64,000 nt of DNA from Clostridiales bacterium (GCA_003343625.1 QAKV01000042.1:3189-67188); one strand, 5' to 3'; counted from the first letter of the stretch, positions 34,007 through 42,926 are shown. The notes: generated by a model not told the origin, from the sequence alone. Numbers and translations are program-made.

Positions 34007-35245
34007 CTATCCTTTCAAACTCCCGTCCGCCGGCGCGGTACGATATTCCTCCAAAAATGCCTCGATCTGTTTCCGCTTCGCCTTCACGGAGCCCTGAACC
34101 ATCGGGTTTTTCCCTCCGCCCCGCCCCGAAAGGGCGCGGTTGAATTCCCGGCCGAGCGCGGCCACGTCCCAGATCCGGCTGCAGATCACGTACTGATAGC
34201 CGCCCTCGTCCGTCCCGGAGAAAACCGCCGCCAGCTCCGCCTTCTGCTGGATCCGGTCGGCCAGCTTGCGAACCTCCACCGGAGTCAGCCCTTCTTCGAA
34301 GAGCACCCCCATCTTCTGCCCGTCCGCTGCCGATTCCGCCTCGCTTTCCAGCCATTTCAGGCGAAAGGCCGTATACTGCATTTTCAGGGCAGCGAACTCC
34401 TCCTGCAGCTTTTCCACCGCCTCCCCGATCCGCTCTGCGGGAACCGACAAAAGCGCGGAAATCTTCGCGGCTTCGGCGGATTTCTCCCCGTAATCGGCCA
34501 GCGCCTTCTCCCCGATCAGCATGTTCAGGCGGATCCCGCTCTTGTAATGTTCCTTCCCGATGACGCGGATCGGGCCGATCTCCCCGGTGCGCCTCACATG
34601 GGTTCCGCAACAGGCGCACACGTCCGCCCCCGGGATCTCCACGATGCGAACCTGCCCTTCCAACTCCTTTTTGCTGCGGTACTCCAGGGTCTCCAGAGTT
34701 TTTTCATCGGGATACCAGGCGCGGATCTCCACGTCCTCCATCACCTTCCGGTTGGCCGCTTCCTGCGCTGCCGCTATCTCCTCATCCGTCAGCCGGCGGC
34801 TGAAATCCACGGTGACGAAGTCCTTTCCCATGTGAAATCCGATATTGGAACAACCGTAGCTGCGGCAGATGATACCGGACAATACATGTTCGCCGGAATG
34901 CTCCCGCATGCAGGCGATCCTTCGCCGCCAGTCGATGATGCCATGAACCCGGCTGCCCGTCGAAAAAGCGCGGCTGCAGATGTGCACCACTTCGCCGCCC
35001 GCCTCCTGCACATCCAGCACCTCCGCTGCGTTCTCCACAGATTCGCTTCGTTCGGGCCATTCCCCGCCCGGGACGGCGTCCGTTTCCCGAAGCGTCCCCA
35101 GATCGCAGGGCTGCCCGCCGCCTTCCGGATAGAAAGCCGTCCGATCCAGCACCACCTCATATCCCCGCTCGCAGGCCCGGCAGGAAACCACCTGCGCATC
35201 GAATTCTTTCCGATAAGCGTCCTCATAATAGATCCGTCCGGTCAT
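34007..35245 (-). CDS. Alanyl-tRNA editing protein (AlaX-L type with DHHA1 domain)
   Basis: This trans-editing enzyme hydrolyses mischarged Ser-tRNA(Ala) or Gly-tRNA(Ala). Its 412 residues show the N-terminal AlaRS-like beta-barrel (YPEGGGQPCDLG), the zinc-binding editing core with HSGEH and CCGTH (the HxxxH and CxxxH motifs) and a C-terminal DHHA1 domain with the RGGGKNPMVQG signature. A helical linker of about 80 residues joins them. The ATG at 35245 has GGAGGGAACG upstream. It is linked to the small gene at 35267 and the HAD gene downstream. Confidence 0.92.
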   Translation of the reverse strand: MTGRIYYEDAYRKEFDAQVVSCRACERGYEVVLDRTAFYPEGGGQPCDLGTLRETDAVPGGEWPERSESVENAAEVLDVQEAGGEVVHICSRAFSTGSRVHGIIDWRRRIACMREHSGEHVLSGIICRSYGCSNIGFHMGKDFVTVDFSRRLTDEEIAAAQEAANRKVMEDVEIRAWYPDEKTLETLEYRSKKELEGQVRIVEIPGADVCACCGTHVRRTGEIGPIRVIGKEHYKSGIRLNMLIGEKALADYGEKSAEAAKISALLSVPAERIGEAVEKLQEEFAALKMQYTAFRLKWLESEAESAADGQKMGVLFEEGLTPVEVRKLADRIQQKAELAAVFSGTDEGGYQYVICSRIWDVAALGREFNRALSGRGGGKNPMVQGSVKAKRKQIEAFLEEYRTAPADGSLKG

Positions 35246-35266
35246 CGTTCCCTCCATGTCGCTTTC

Positions 35267-35488
35267 TCACCATTCCCTGCGGATTTCATCCGCCCTGATC
35301 CCGTAGGTTTTCAGAAATTCCTCCCTGTCCCGATCCGTCCGAAGACACATCACTTCCCGGAAACGCCCGGTGCTGCGATCCTTAAATCCGGCCACCTGCT
35401 CCCCGGTGCAGATGCTGCTTCTGATCACCGGAACTTCCTTCTCCCTGTCGAAGCTCTCTATCCCCTGTCCCCGCTTTTTTCCGAACAT
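35267..35488 (-). CDS. Conserved small protein, function unknown
   Basis: The 73-residue protein starts MFGKKRGQGIESFDREKEVP at 35488 behind GGGAGGAAATGGG, which excludes the longer frame. The segment IRSSICTGEQVAGFKD, then FREVMCLRTDRDREEFLKTYGI, looks conserved in Lachnospiraceae. I cannot assign a fold with confidence; similar proteins have carried unsupported enzyme names in databases. It lies 21 bp upstream of alaX on the same strand and is probably co-transcribed with it. Confidence 0.7.
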   Translation of the reverse strand: MFGKKRGQGIESFDREKEVPVIRSSICTGEQVAGFKDRSTGRFREVMCLRTDRDREEFLKTYGIRADEIRREW

Positions 35489-35616
35489 CCCATTTCCTCC
35501 CTGACGGCCCGCCATTTCGCCGTTCCTGCAAATTTCACCTCATTATAGCGAAAAAAATCCGGCGCCGCAAGACGCCGGCAAAACGGGAGACTTTTTACGC
35601 CCGTTTTCCAAAGAGA

Positions 35617-36279
35617 TTATACCCGGCCTTTTTCCGGCACGAACATCAGAAAAAAGACGGACAGCAAAAATGCGGAGCAACACAAAACCGCCTTTTCTCC
35701 CAGCCCCCGGATCAGGAAATTCCCCAGCACAGCTCCCGCTGCAAAGCACAGTATGATCCCGTAATATAAAAAAGCGTCCTGCAGCTTTTCCCGATCTTTT
35801 CCGGCGAAAAACTGGCAGAGGCTCTGTGTGCCGCTGCGCAAATTGCCGATGCACATAGTGGTGGCCACTCCGTTTCCCCTGATTTTCCGAAAGCTCTCCA
35901 CCTGGATGCCGCAGGCGAAGGAGGTCAGGGAATTGGCCAGCGGGTTCAGGGTCAAAGGGATAAACGCCACCCCCGCCAGAATCAGGGCTTCGATCAGCAC
36001 CGCGGTCTGCCGCCAATGCAGCGCCTCCGTTTTTTTCAGACGAACCAGCTCGGCCAGAGCGATTCCCGCAGCGAACGAGAAGACCGGAAAAAAGTAGCGG
36101 GCCGCCGCCGCGATATTCCCTTCGGACAGGTTCACGCCGAAGAGGAGGATGTTTCCCGTCTGCGCGTTCGCGAAAACGCGATCCCTCAGCAAATAGGAAT
36201 AGGCATCCATAAATCCCCCGGACACCGCCAGCAGCATCCCCAACCGGATGGATTCCGACATCTGTTTCCTTTCTTCCAT
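35617..36279 (-). CDS. YoaK/DUF1275 family membrane protein
   Basis: The 220-residue protein has about six to seven hydrophobic helices and the DUF1275 hallmarks: GGFMDAYSYLLRDRVFANAQ near the N terminus, TGNILLFG, and CGIQVESFRKIRGNGVATTM with CIGNLRSGTQ in the middle. These are membrane proteins of unproven function, with transport suspected. GGAGGGAAATCGGGCA precedes the ATG at 36279. The gene is 18 bp after hxlR, so the HxlR-type regulator may control it. Confidence 0.88.
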   Translation of the reverse strand: MEERKQMSESIRLGMLLAVSGGFMDAYSYLLRDRVFANAQTGNILLFGVNLSEGNIAAAARYFFPVFSFAAGIALAELVRLKKTEALHWRQTAVLIEALILAGVAFIPLTLNPLANSLTSFACGIQVESFRKIRGNGVATTMCIGNLRSGTQSLCQFFAGKDREKLQDAFLYYGIILCFAAGAVLGNFLIRGLGEKAVLCCSAFLLSVFFLMFVPEKGRV

Positions 36280-36297
36280 TGCCCGATTTCCCTCCGC

Positions 36298-36633
36298 TCA
36301 TGCCCCCCGGCTGTTTTGGGCTTTGTATCCTTCGCCCCACGTCCACATAGCGTCCAAAATCGGCTTCAGGCTTCGCCCCAGCTCGGTCAGGCTATACTCG
36401 ACCCGCGGGGGCACCTCGGCATAGACACGGCGATCGACAAGCCCTTTCGCTTCCATATCCCGCAGCTGCGCTGTCAATACTTTCTGCGATACGCTGCCGA
36501 TGGATTTTTTCAGTTCTCCAAATCGCTTCGTCCCCGGCATCAGATCCCGAAGGATGAGGACTTTCCATTTATCTCCGATCAGCATGAGCGTGGTTTCCAC
36601 CGGACAAACCGGTAATTCTTTTTCTGTCTGCAT
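36298..36633 (-). CDS. HxlR family winged-helix transcriptional regulator
   Basis: The 111-residue regulator has the HxlR pattern: an N-terminal Cys (CPVETTLMLIGDKWKVLILR), the recognition helix region KRFGELKKSIGSVSQKVLTA and the wing VYAEVPPRVEYSLTELGRSL. The single Cys in the N-terminal arm is the residue that senses electrophiles or oxidants in studied members. The ATG at 36633 follows GGAGGGAACC. Its own promoter is at 36801-36829 with a leader of about 160 nt. YoaK is the next gene downstream. Confidence 0.92.
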   Translation of the reverse strand: MQTEKELPVCPVETTLMLIGDKWKVLILRDLMPGTKRFGELKKSIGSVSQKVLTAQLRDMEAKGLVDRRVYAEVPPRVEYSLTELGRSLKPILDAMWTWGEGYKAQNSRGA

Positions 36634-36800
36634 GGTTCCCTCCATGTCGGAGCGCCTTTTGCTCCGACCGCGCGGTAAAATCGCGTATGTGATTTCGCCG
36701 CTGCGATCACAGCAGTTTTGCGGCGCTCCCCTTCTGTTGGTTTCCGATCGATAGTTGCAGTTTAATGAGGAGTTTGCTTTACAAAACGCCTTATTGAGTC

Positions 36801-36829
36801 ATTATAACATTCCATCGGGAGGAATGCAA
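36801..36829 (-). promoter_or_regulatory. Promoter of hxlR/yoaK
   Basis: TTGCAT (36829-36824) and perfect TATAAT (36806-36801) on the minus strand are 17 bp apart. The long leader holds AT-rich imperfect inverted repeats where HxlR could bind. Confidence 0.6.
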
Positions 36830-36866
36830 TTCCTGACGGCGCATACTTCCCCTTTTTTCAGGCATG

Positions 36867-36875
36867 TGGTATAGT
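36867..36875 (+). promoter_or_regulatory. Extended -10 promoter of the GNAT gene
   Basis: TGGTATAGT is an extended -10 element, 35 bp before the ATG at 36911. The -35 region is poor. Confidence 0.5.
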
Positions 36876-36910
36876 CATGTCTATCACTGAAAAGAAAGGG
36901 GAAGCATACG

Positions 36911-37417
36911 ATGTTCTCTATCAGACACGCTTTACACGGGGATCTCCCCCGCATTCTCCCCCTCTATGACCGGGCCCGGGCCTTCATGGCTGCCAACGGG
37001 AACCCGGATCAGTGGGGAAACGGATATCCGGATGCGGAAGTGCTCTCCCGGGACATTCAAAATCAGACTCTGTATTTATGCGAAAACGACGGCGACATCG
37101 CCGCCGTCTTCATGTTTTTCATCGGAGAGGAACCCAACTATGCGGTCATCTCGGAAGGGGCCTGGCCGGATCGGCTCCCTTACGGCACCATCCACCGGAT
37201 CGCTTCTTCCGGCCGCTTTCCGGGCGCGGCTTCTTTCTGCATCCGCTGGTGTTACGAACAATGCCGCCGCGCTCAGGCCGGCCTGCGGGGGGACACCCAT
37301 GAAAAGAACCTCCCCATGCAGCGGGTCTTTCAGAAGAACGGCTTCCTCCGTTGCGGCCTGATCCGGGTGGAAGACGGCACGGAGCGCATCGCCTTCCAGA
37401 AAACCTACCGCCCTTAA
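36911..37417 (+). CDS. GNAT family N-acetyltransferase
   Basis: The 168-residue protein has the GNAT layout: N-terminal strand-helix (MFSIRHALHGDLPRILPLYD), the mid beta strands (DGDIAAVFMFF), and a C-terminal DTHEKNLPMQRVFQKNGFLR segment that matches motif B with the conserved N-x-x-M/A-x-x-L/V-x-E/Q-K-x-G-F. The acetyl-CoA loop of motif A is poorly conserved, as in many small clostridial members. Substrate unknown. AAGAAAGGGGAAGC precedes the ATG. Confidence 0.85.
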   Translation: MFSIRHALHGDLPRILPLYDRARAFMAANGNPDQWGNGYPDAEVLSRDIQNQTLYLCENDGDIAAVFMFFIGEEPNYAVISEGAWPDRLPYGTIHRIASSGRFPGAASFCIRWCYEQCRRAQAGLRGDTHEKNLPMQRVFQKNGFLRCGLIRVEDGTERIAFQKTYRP

Positions 37418-37491
37418 ATTGTGGAGAAACCTCTCTCACCCCAGCGTCCAGTTCCGGCTCTCCTTCTGCCTCCAAATTTTCCGGAATTATC

Positions 37492-37520
37492 TTGCATTCC
37501 GATTCCATTTATTGTATGAT
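37492..37520 (+). promoter_or_regulatory. Promoter of the leader and MutS-like gene
   Basis: TTGCAT (37492-37497) and TATGAT (37515-37520) are 17 bp apart. Transcription would start near 37527, nearly 380 nt before the MutS-like ATG. Confidence 0.55.
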
Positions 37521-37526
37521 AAACGG

Positions 37527-37809
37527 GATTCGGGATTTCCCCGGAAAATGAATACAAACGATAGAGGTGAACTGTTTGTTAATTGCAGTCGGAGCGGAGA
37601 AGAATTAAAAGAAGACCGGTACGATTTCGGGACGCGTCAGCGCGATGCCCTTTTCTTTTCGTACCTTCCATCCGGCTGGAGCGTTTATCATAGAGAAGCG
37701 AAGCTGTCCCCTGACAAAAGAGGATCGGATTTTATCGTCCGCCCTCCGATGCGGCAGCTTTGGATTTCGATCGATCTGTAAGGCGGATGGGCTTTACAGA
37801 TCTTTTTTT
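37527..37809 (+). ncRNA. Long structured leader ending in an intrinsic terminator; possible attenuator or riboswitch of unknown class
   Basis: The stretch from 37418 to 37902 has no convincing gene. After the promoter come several possible hairpins, for example GGTACGA/TCGTACC at about 37618-37664. A terminator then ends the leader at 37773-37809. The layout promoter, structured RNA, terminator, gene is that of transcription attenuation. I could not match it to a known riboswitch; its first part (GATAGAGGTG) resembles the lysine element, but the conserved GCCGAAG core is absent. An open frame across it has no recognisable homology. Confidence 0.4.
37773..37809 (+). terminator. Intrinsic terminator upstream of the MutS-like gene
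   Basis: GATCTGTAAG (37773-37782) pairs with CTTTACAGATC (37792-37802), with one bulge, followed directly by seven T residues. It lies inside the transcription unit, 94 nt before the ATG at 37903. Confidence 0.75.
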
Positions 37810-37836
37810 ACGACAGGAAATTGCATTTCCGACAAA
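37803..37836. repeat. Decayed copy of palindromic module B
   Basis: After the T run, ACGACAGGAAATTGCATTTC keeps the GGAAAT-loop-ATTTCC centre of the repeat seen at 2061-2095 and 24241-24279. The outer arms have diverged. Confidence 0.45.
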
Positions 37837-37902
37837 ACGCTTCTTCTCCGCTCCGATTCTGAAAACGTACTATGGCAAATAGATCGAAAGGAATTGACAA
37901 AC

Positions 37903-39567
37903 ATGAACACCGTTTTTGAAACCACAGGATATACACAGGTATTACAGCGGCTTTCGGAGCTGGCGATCACCAAAGCCGGCACCCGGCAGGCTCTGGACTT
38001 AAAGCCCGAACGCAGCGAATTAAATCTGCGCAAACAGCTGGCTGATACGGCACAGGCAAAGGAAATGCTGGAGATCTTCGGCGCGCCTCCGCTGCCCGCC
38101 ATGGAGCGGACGGAAGAATGGATCGGCCGGGCGGATGCGGGCGATCTGCTTTCCGCGCTGGAAATGGAGGAAATCGGCACCTTTCTCGCCTCCGTCGGCC
38201 GCATGATCCGCTATCTGGACCGGGGCTGCGAGCGACAGATCAGCCTGGCCTTTTACCGGGAAAATCTGGATCCCCTGTCCGGCCTGCAGGAAGAGATCCA
38301 GCGCTGCATCCGAAACGGCCGGGTGGATGACGCAGCCTCCCCCGCACTGCGGGATGCGAGGCGCAGAATCCTGCTTTTGGAGGAAAAGATCCGCGAAAAG
38401 GCGGAATCCATCCTCCGCTCCCAAAAAAACTGCATGGCGGAAGGATTTACGGTAATGCGAAACGGCAGCCTCTGCCTGCCGGTGAAAAAAGAATGCAAAA
38501 GCAAGGTGCCCGGCCGACTGGTGGATAAATCCTCCACCGGAGCGACCCTGTTCATCGAACCTGCCGCCGTCGCCGCCCTGCAGCAGGATCTGGAGCTGTG
38601 CCGGCTGGAAGAAGAAAACGAAGAACGAATCGTTCTCTATACGCTGCTTTCGGAAATCGCGGATCAGAAAGTACCCCTCCTGCAGAATATTCGCACGCTG
38701 GAAAAACTGGATTTCGTATTCGCAAAAGGGAAGCTGGCGCTGGACATGGATGCGGTGGAACCCGCAGTGAACACCGAAGGCTATCTGTCCCTAAAAGAAG
38801 CCCGCCATCCGGCCCTGCCCAAAGAGGCTGCTGTTCCGCTGACGTTCTCCATGGGCCGCCAGGAAAAGGGCATCGCCATCGCCGTACTGGAACAGCTGAA
38901 AGCCAGCGGATGTCTCTTTCTCGTCACCACCCACTATCCGGAAGTCAAAACCTGGAGCGAGCGGACGGATGGGGTTACCAATGCCAGGATGGCCTTCGAC
39001 CGGGATAATTTAAGGCCCCTTTATCGTCTGGAAATGGGCGAATCCGGGGAGAGCTGCGCCCTGTACATCGCCAAGAGGCTGGGCATGCCGGAAGAAATGC
39101 TGGAAGCCGCCGCTCTGGCCACTTATGGGGAACACAGCGGCCCCGTTCTGGAGCGACTGCTGGATGAACCGGCTCTTTCCGGGAACCGAAAGCCGTCCGG
39201 TTCCCGGCCATGCCCGCGCGCTTCCTCGCTGGAACGAAAAAGCCCCCGGCAGAGCGACGGCCCGAACGGGAACGTCTGCACCCTGCAGAGGGGCGACAGC
39301 GTAGCGGTATGGCCGGAAGGGATCACCGGCATCGTGGTTCGGCCTGCGGATGACCGGGGCGACGTGCTGGTACAGATCCGGAAGGAAAAGCGGAAGATCA
39401 ACCACAAGCGTCTCACCCTGCGGGTGGCGGCCAGCGAACTGTATCCGGAGGATTACGATTTCTCCATCGTCTTCGATACCGTAGAAAACCGCAAGGCCCG
39501 GCACCGAATGCGCAAGGGCCATCAGGAAGGGCTGATCATCCGCCCGGAGGATCCCGACGCCTTTTAG
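37903..39567 (+). pseudogene. MutS-like (MutS2-related) protein lacking its ATPase core
   Basis: Residues 1 to about 310 match the MutS2-type core and clamp (TGYTQVLQRLSELAITKAG, KSSTGATLFIEPAAV). After ARHPALPKEAAVPLTFSMGR the family should continue into the P-loop. Here it jumps in frame to EKGIAIAVLEQLKASGCLFL and VTTHYPEVKTWSE, which lie past Walker B. About 100-130 residues holding Walker A, the signature and Walker B are absent (junction near 38862-38872). The protein has 554 residues, and its end (RGDSVAVWPEG) lacks an Smr nuclease domain. ATP binding should be lost. It could be a deletion allele, an assembly error or a repurposed non-ATPase. Confidence 0.7.
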
Positions 39568-39581
39568 CCTTCCCGAAAACG

Positions 39582-40328
39582 TCACTCTTTCGCCCGGTAC
39601 AGATAGGCCCTGCCCTCCTTACCCACCACCTCCGCCGCGCCCAGAAAAGCCAGCACATTCAGGACAGTTCCTGACAGTTCCCGGCGGATCCGGACGGCCT
39701 TCGCGAACTGCGCCGATGTAAAGGGCTCCTTCAGGTCATAAGGGATCAGCCGGAGATAGTCCCGGGGGCAGGCGAACTCCACCTCGTACTCCAGGGAAAC
39801 GGGAATCCTGTCGTAACGGCTGGATCCCCGTTTTTTGTCGCGGCTCCAGCCGTTTAGCAGCTTATATTCTTCCATGTTCAGGAAGGGCAGCCGGATCCGT
39901 AGATTGGGATCTTTCAAAAACGGTTTGATCCGGTACAGTTCCGGAAAGGCCAGATAGGGACTCCCCTTCAGCGGCGACTTCCTGCCCCCGGAAATTTCCC
40001 CTGTCTGCGGATCCACCCAATGCACCGTTTTTTGAAGCGGGATGGGGTATACCACTGTCACGGGGAACAGCGGGAGGAACCGCTCCAGCTTCGGGCGCAG
40101 CCGGTGAAATCCTCTGGTCTGGATCTCCACGATTTCGGAACCGGTGCAGATATCCGCCACGCATCCGGCGACCGGGACTTCCTGCATGGCCGGATCCGGC
40201 GCATAATACTCCTTCAAAACCGCGTGCACCGTCTTTTCCGACAGGGTTCCGATGCCGTTTCTCTCCCTGTCCTTTCCGATGACCTTCTCACGGGCTTCCT
40301 GAAACCGGCGGAATTCTTCCCCCGTCAT
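39582..40328 (-). CDS. Conserved hypothetical protein with possible PD-(D/E)XK-like fold
   Basis: The 248-residue protein has an N-terminal helical region, then VADICTGSEIVEIQTRGF, a strand-turn-strand with D and E-x-Q placed like the PD-(D/E)XK nuclease core, followed by a helix (LRPKLERFLPLFPVTVVYPI). The C-terminal half (about 170-248) looks like winged-helix DNA-binding sequence, with LKEPFTSAQFAKAVRIRREL. A DNA-associated role is an inference only. It overlaps the SGNH gene by 4 bp and converges with the MutS-like gene 14 bp away. Confidence 0.6.
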   Translation of the reverse strand: MTGEEFRRFQEAREKVIGKDRERNGIGTLSEKTVHAVLKEYYAPDPAMQEVPVAGCVADICTGSEIVEIQTRGFHRLRPKLERFLPLFPVTVVYPIPLQKTVHWVDPQTGEISGGRKSPLKGSPYLAFPELYRIKPFLKDPNLRIRLPFLNMEEYKLLNGWSRDKKRGSSRYDRIPVSLEYEVEFACPRDYLRLIPYDLKEPFTSAQFAKAVRIRRELSGTVLNVLAFLGAAEVVGKEGRAYLYRAKE

Positions 40329-41401
40329 GGATCCGCCTCCCCGAACAGCCCTTCCATCTTCTCCGGAATCTTTTCCCGCACCAGCGCCTCCACGCGCGCC
40401 AGCTTTTCTTCTCCGTTATCCGGCGTCACCAGATATTCGGAATTCTCCGACTGCGCTTCCAGCGCGATCCAGCGGTTCACATCCGCAGAAAAATGGATGG
40501 GATCCATATAGTTGTCCAGATTCAGAACGATCTCCTCTTCTCCCTGAAAATCGTACAGTCTGACGTTATCGAACGCGCAGAGACGCTCCATGGCCGCCCG
40601 CCTGGCGTACAGATATTCTTCCCCCTGGCCGCTTCGGCACACGTTGTCCCACCACAGCATGGAATAGGGCGGGAGGAAGAAATAGAACTGCGTCTCCGGA
40701 TGCGCTTCCGCCATTTCCGCCAGAAGATCCAGATTGCCGTCCACCCTGGGCTGCCATTCCTGCCGGGTCAGGGGCTCGGCGACGGCCGCAGGCCGCACAT
40801 AATGCTTCAACGCTTCCTCCTGCGAAAACGTCTTGTCTTCCCACCAGTTGTAGGACGTGCCCTCGTCATATCCGGCAGCCGTCATGGCCAGCAGATAGGG
40901 AATGTCCTCGAACAGCACGTCCCGGTTGAGCAGGTAGCGGATATCGTTAAACGGGTTGTGGTCGTATAAATACAGAGGCATGGATTCGTCGACGAAATCG
41001 CTGTCCGGATCCCCGTCCAGGGCGAACAGATCCAGACTGTAAAACACGTTTTTCACCTCATGGGTGGCGAAGGCTTCGTCCAGATAAAATTTCAGATCCG
41101 CCGTGGTTCCGGAGCTCTTAATGGCTTTCACCGTCCTGGCCCCGAAGCCTTCGTCGAACCAGCCGTTATGATAATTTTCCGCCGTGGAGGAACCCGCCAG
41201 CACGCTGTCGTAGTCGAAATTCCGGATCGTCCCGATACACTGGTATTCGGACTTGGTGACTACGGCCTTTAAGCCCGGCAATGGCCCGTGAAAGTGATAG
41301 AACGGGTCGAACAAAAACACCAGCGCAGCCGCCAGCAAAAGCAGCCCGGCCGCTGCCAGGCAAAAAAAGCGGATGAATTTCAAAAAAGAATTCTGTTTCA
41401 T
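40325..41401 (-). CDS. SGNH-like membrane-anchored protein, partner of an MBOAT acyltransferase
   Basis: From the ATG at 41401 the protein has 358 residues. An N-terminal membrane helix (FFCLAAAGLLLLAAALVFLF) is followed by an extracytoplasmic domain with the SGNH-type motifs VLAGSSTAENYH (block I) and MDPIHFSADVN (Asp and His of block V). Such proteins, like AlgJ/AlgX or DltD, act with MBOAT enzymes to acylate exported polymers. The MBOAT gene is 41 bp upstream on the same strand, so the two form a functional pair. The polymer is not known. Confidence 0.8.
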   Translation of the reverse strand: MKQNSFLKFIRFFCLAAAGLLLLAAALVFLFDPFYHFHGPLPGLKAVVTKSEYQCIGTIRNFDYDSVLAGSSTAENYHNGWFDEGFGARTVKAIKSSGTTADLKFYLDEAFATHEVKNVFYSLDLFALDGDPDSDFVDESMPLYLYDHNPFNDIRYLLNRDVLFEDIPYLLAMTAAGYDEGTSYNWWEDKTFSQEEALKHYVRPAAVAEPLTRQEWQPRVDGNLDLLAEMAEAHPETQFYFFLPPYSMLWWDNVCRSGQGEEYLYARRAAMERLCAFDNVRLYDFQGEEEIVLNLDNYMDPIHFSADVNRWIALEAQSENSEYLVTPDNGEEKLARVEALVREKIPEKMEGLFGEADP

Positions 41402-41442
41402 GGTTCTTCCCCACTTTCCGTCCGTTTTTCCCATCGGGGTAT

Positions 41443-42903
41443 TCAGAAGTTAAAATACAGGTACGTGCTCACGCCGGTCATCCCCAGAACGGACCAGGCG
41501 AAGAGGCACGCGGTCAGAAACGCCGCTTTCTTCGAATATACGCCTTCCTGTACGATAGCAGGCGCATTTTGGGCCGCCAGGACGACCGCGCAGATCCCGA
41601 TCAGCAAAAGCAGCAAAATCAGGTTAATCCACGGCAAAAGGGCCGGCGCCCCCAGGGACGCGGCCTTGGTGAGGACATAGAACTCGGACGGATCCAGCGC
41701 CTCCGCCATCCGGAACAGAAAGCCGTTCCACTTCGGCACGATCATGGCGCGCAGAATAGCGAATCCCTCCCCGATGGTGGACGCCCGGAAAAATACGAAG
41801 GCCAGACAGACGTAGACGAAGGTCAGCGCCTGATGCATCCATTTTTTCGGAAGGCGCAGCGCCCCCAGACTGTCGAAGGCTACTGCGATCCCGTGCAAAA
41901 ATCCCCAGAATACGAAGGTCCATGCAGCCCCGTGCCAGAGTCCCGACAGGGTGAAGACGATCAGCGTATTGAGGATCGTCCGCCCCTTCCCGCGCCTGCT
42001 GCCCCCCAGCGGAATATACACATATCTGGTGAAAAACCGCCCCAGAGTGATATGCCACCGGCGCCAGAATTCCTTGACCGAAGCGGACTTAAACGGGGAA
42101 TCGAAGTTTTGCGCCACCTCGATGCCGAACATCCGCCCCAGCCCCATGGCCATGTCGCAATACCCGGAAAAGTCGAAATACAGCTCCGTCAGATAACCCG
42201 CCGCCAGTAAAATCGCCGAAATGCTGTCCAGGGAAGCCACGTTTTCGTACCCGAAGTTCACCGGCTTTGCCAGGCTGTCCGCCAACAGCACTTTCTTGGC
42301 CAGCCCCATGACGAACAGACGGATTCCTTCTGCGAAACGCTGCGCGTCGAACTGCCGCCGTTTTTCCTCGTGCAGCTGTGGGATCAGTTCCTTTCCCAGC
42401 AGGATGGGCCCCTGCAGGATCTGTGGGAAATACAGCATGAAAGTCAGGTAATCCAGCAGGCTGCACCGCTCTTCCTCCCCCTTCCACCGGTCGATGAGAT
42501 AGGCCATCTGCTGGAACGTATAAAAACTGATTCCAACGGGGAGAATGACCGAAACCATGGCGAAGTCCGTCCGCAGGACGGCATTTACGTTTTCCAGGAA
42601 GAAGTTGCTGTATTTAAAGTAGCCCAGCGTCCCCAAATGGAAAAAACATCCCGCCGCGAGCACCGCCTTTCCGGCCGCCGTGCCCCTCACCCGATCCATC
42701 CATTCGCACAGCCCATACCCGATGAGGCAGCTGGCCAGCAGGATCCACAAATGCGACGGATTCATCCAGGCATAAAACCACAGGGACATCCCCACCAGAA
42801 ATCCCTGAGCCAGGCCGTATCGCTTCCGGCCGTTCAGGAAAAACCATCCCGCCAGCGCGATCGGCAAAAACACGAAAATGAATATGTGTGAATTGAACAG
42901 CAT
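41443..42903 (-). CDS. MBOAT family O-acyltransferase (AlgI/DltB-like)
   Basis: The 486-residue polytopic protein has about 11 hydrophobic helices. The MBOAT catalytic His sits in LSGLWHGAAWTFVFWG, and KEFWRRWHITLGRFFTRYVYIPLGG is the second conserved MBOAT stretch. AlgI-type members pass acetyl groups across the membrane for addition to cell-surface glycans. The SGNH protein downstream should perform the outside transfer. The gene starts at 42903, just before the pepF stop. Confidence 0.92.
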   Translation of the reverse strand: MLFNSHIFIFVFLPIALAGWFFLNGRKRYGLAQGFLVGMSLWFYAWMNPSHLWILLASCLIGYGLCEWMDRVRGTAAGKAVLAAGCFFHLGTLGYFKYSNFFLENVNAVLRTDFAMVSVILPVGISFYTFQQMAYLIDRWKGEEERCSLLDYLTFMLYFPQILQGPILLGKELIPQLHEEKRRQFDAQRFAEGIRLFVMGLAKKVLLADSLAKPVNFGYENVASLDSISAILLAAGYLTELYFDFSGYCDMAMGLGRMFGIEVAQNFDSPFKSASVKEFWRRWHITLGRFFTRYVYIPLGGSRRGKGRTILNTLIVFTLSGLWHGAAWTFVFWGFLHGIAVAFDSLGALRLPKKWMHQALTFVYVCLAFVFFRASTIGEGFAILRAMIVPKWNGFLFRMAEALDPSEFYVLTKAASLGAPALLPWINLILLLLLIGICAVVLAAQNAPAIVQEGVYSKKAAFLTACLFAWSVLGMTGVSTYLYFNF

Positions 42904-42926
42904 ATGATTCCTGCCTTTTCCCGGCC

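Noticed and set aside
37561..37760. Lysine riboswitch
   Set aside because: The opening GATAGAGGTG and a later GCTGTC resemble it, but the loop E GAGTA element and the conserved GCCGAAG core are absent.
37419..37781. A 120-codon open frame across the leader of the MutS-like gene
   Set aside because: No homology that I can recognise, no good ribosome site, and it ends inside the terminator hairpin; a structured leader explains the region better.
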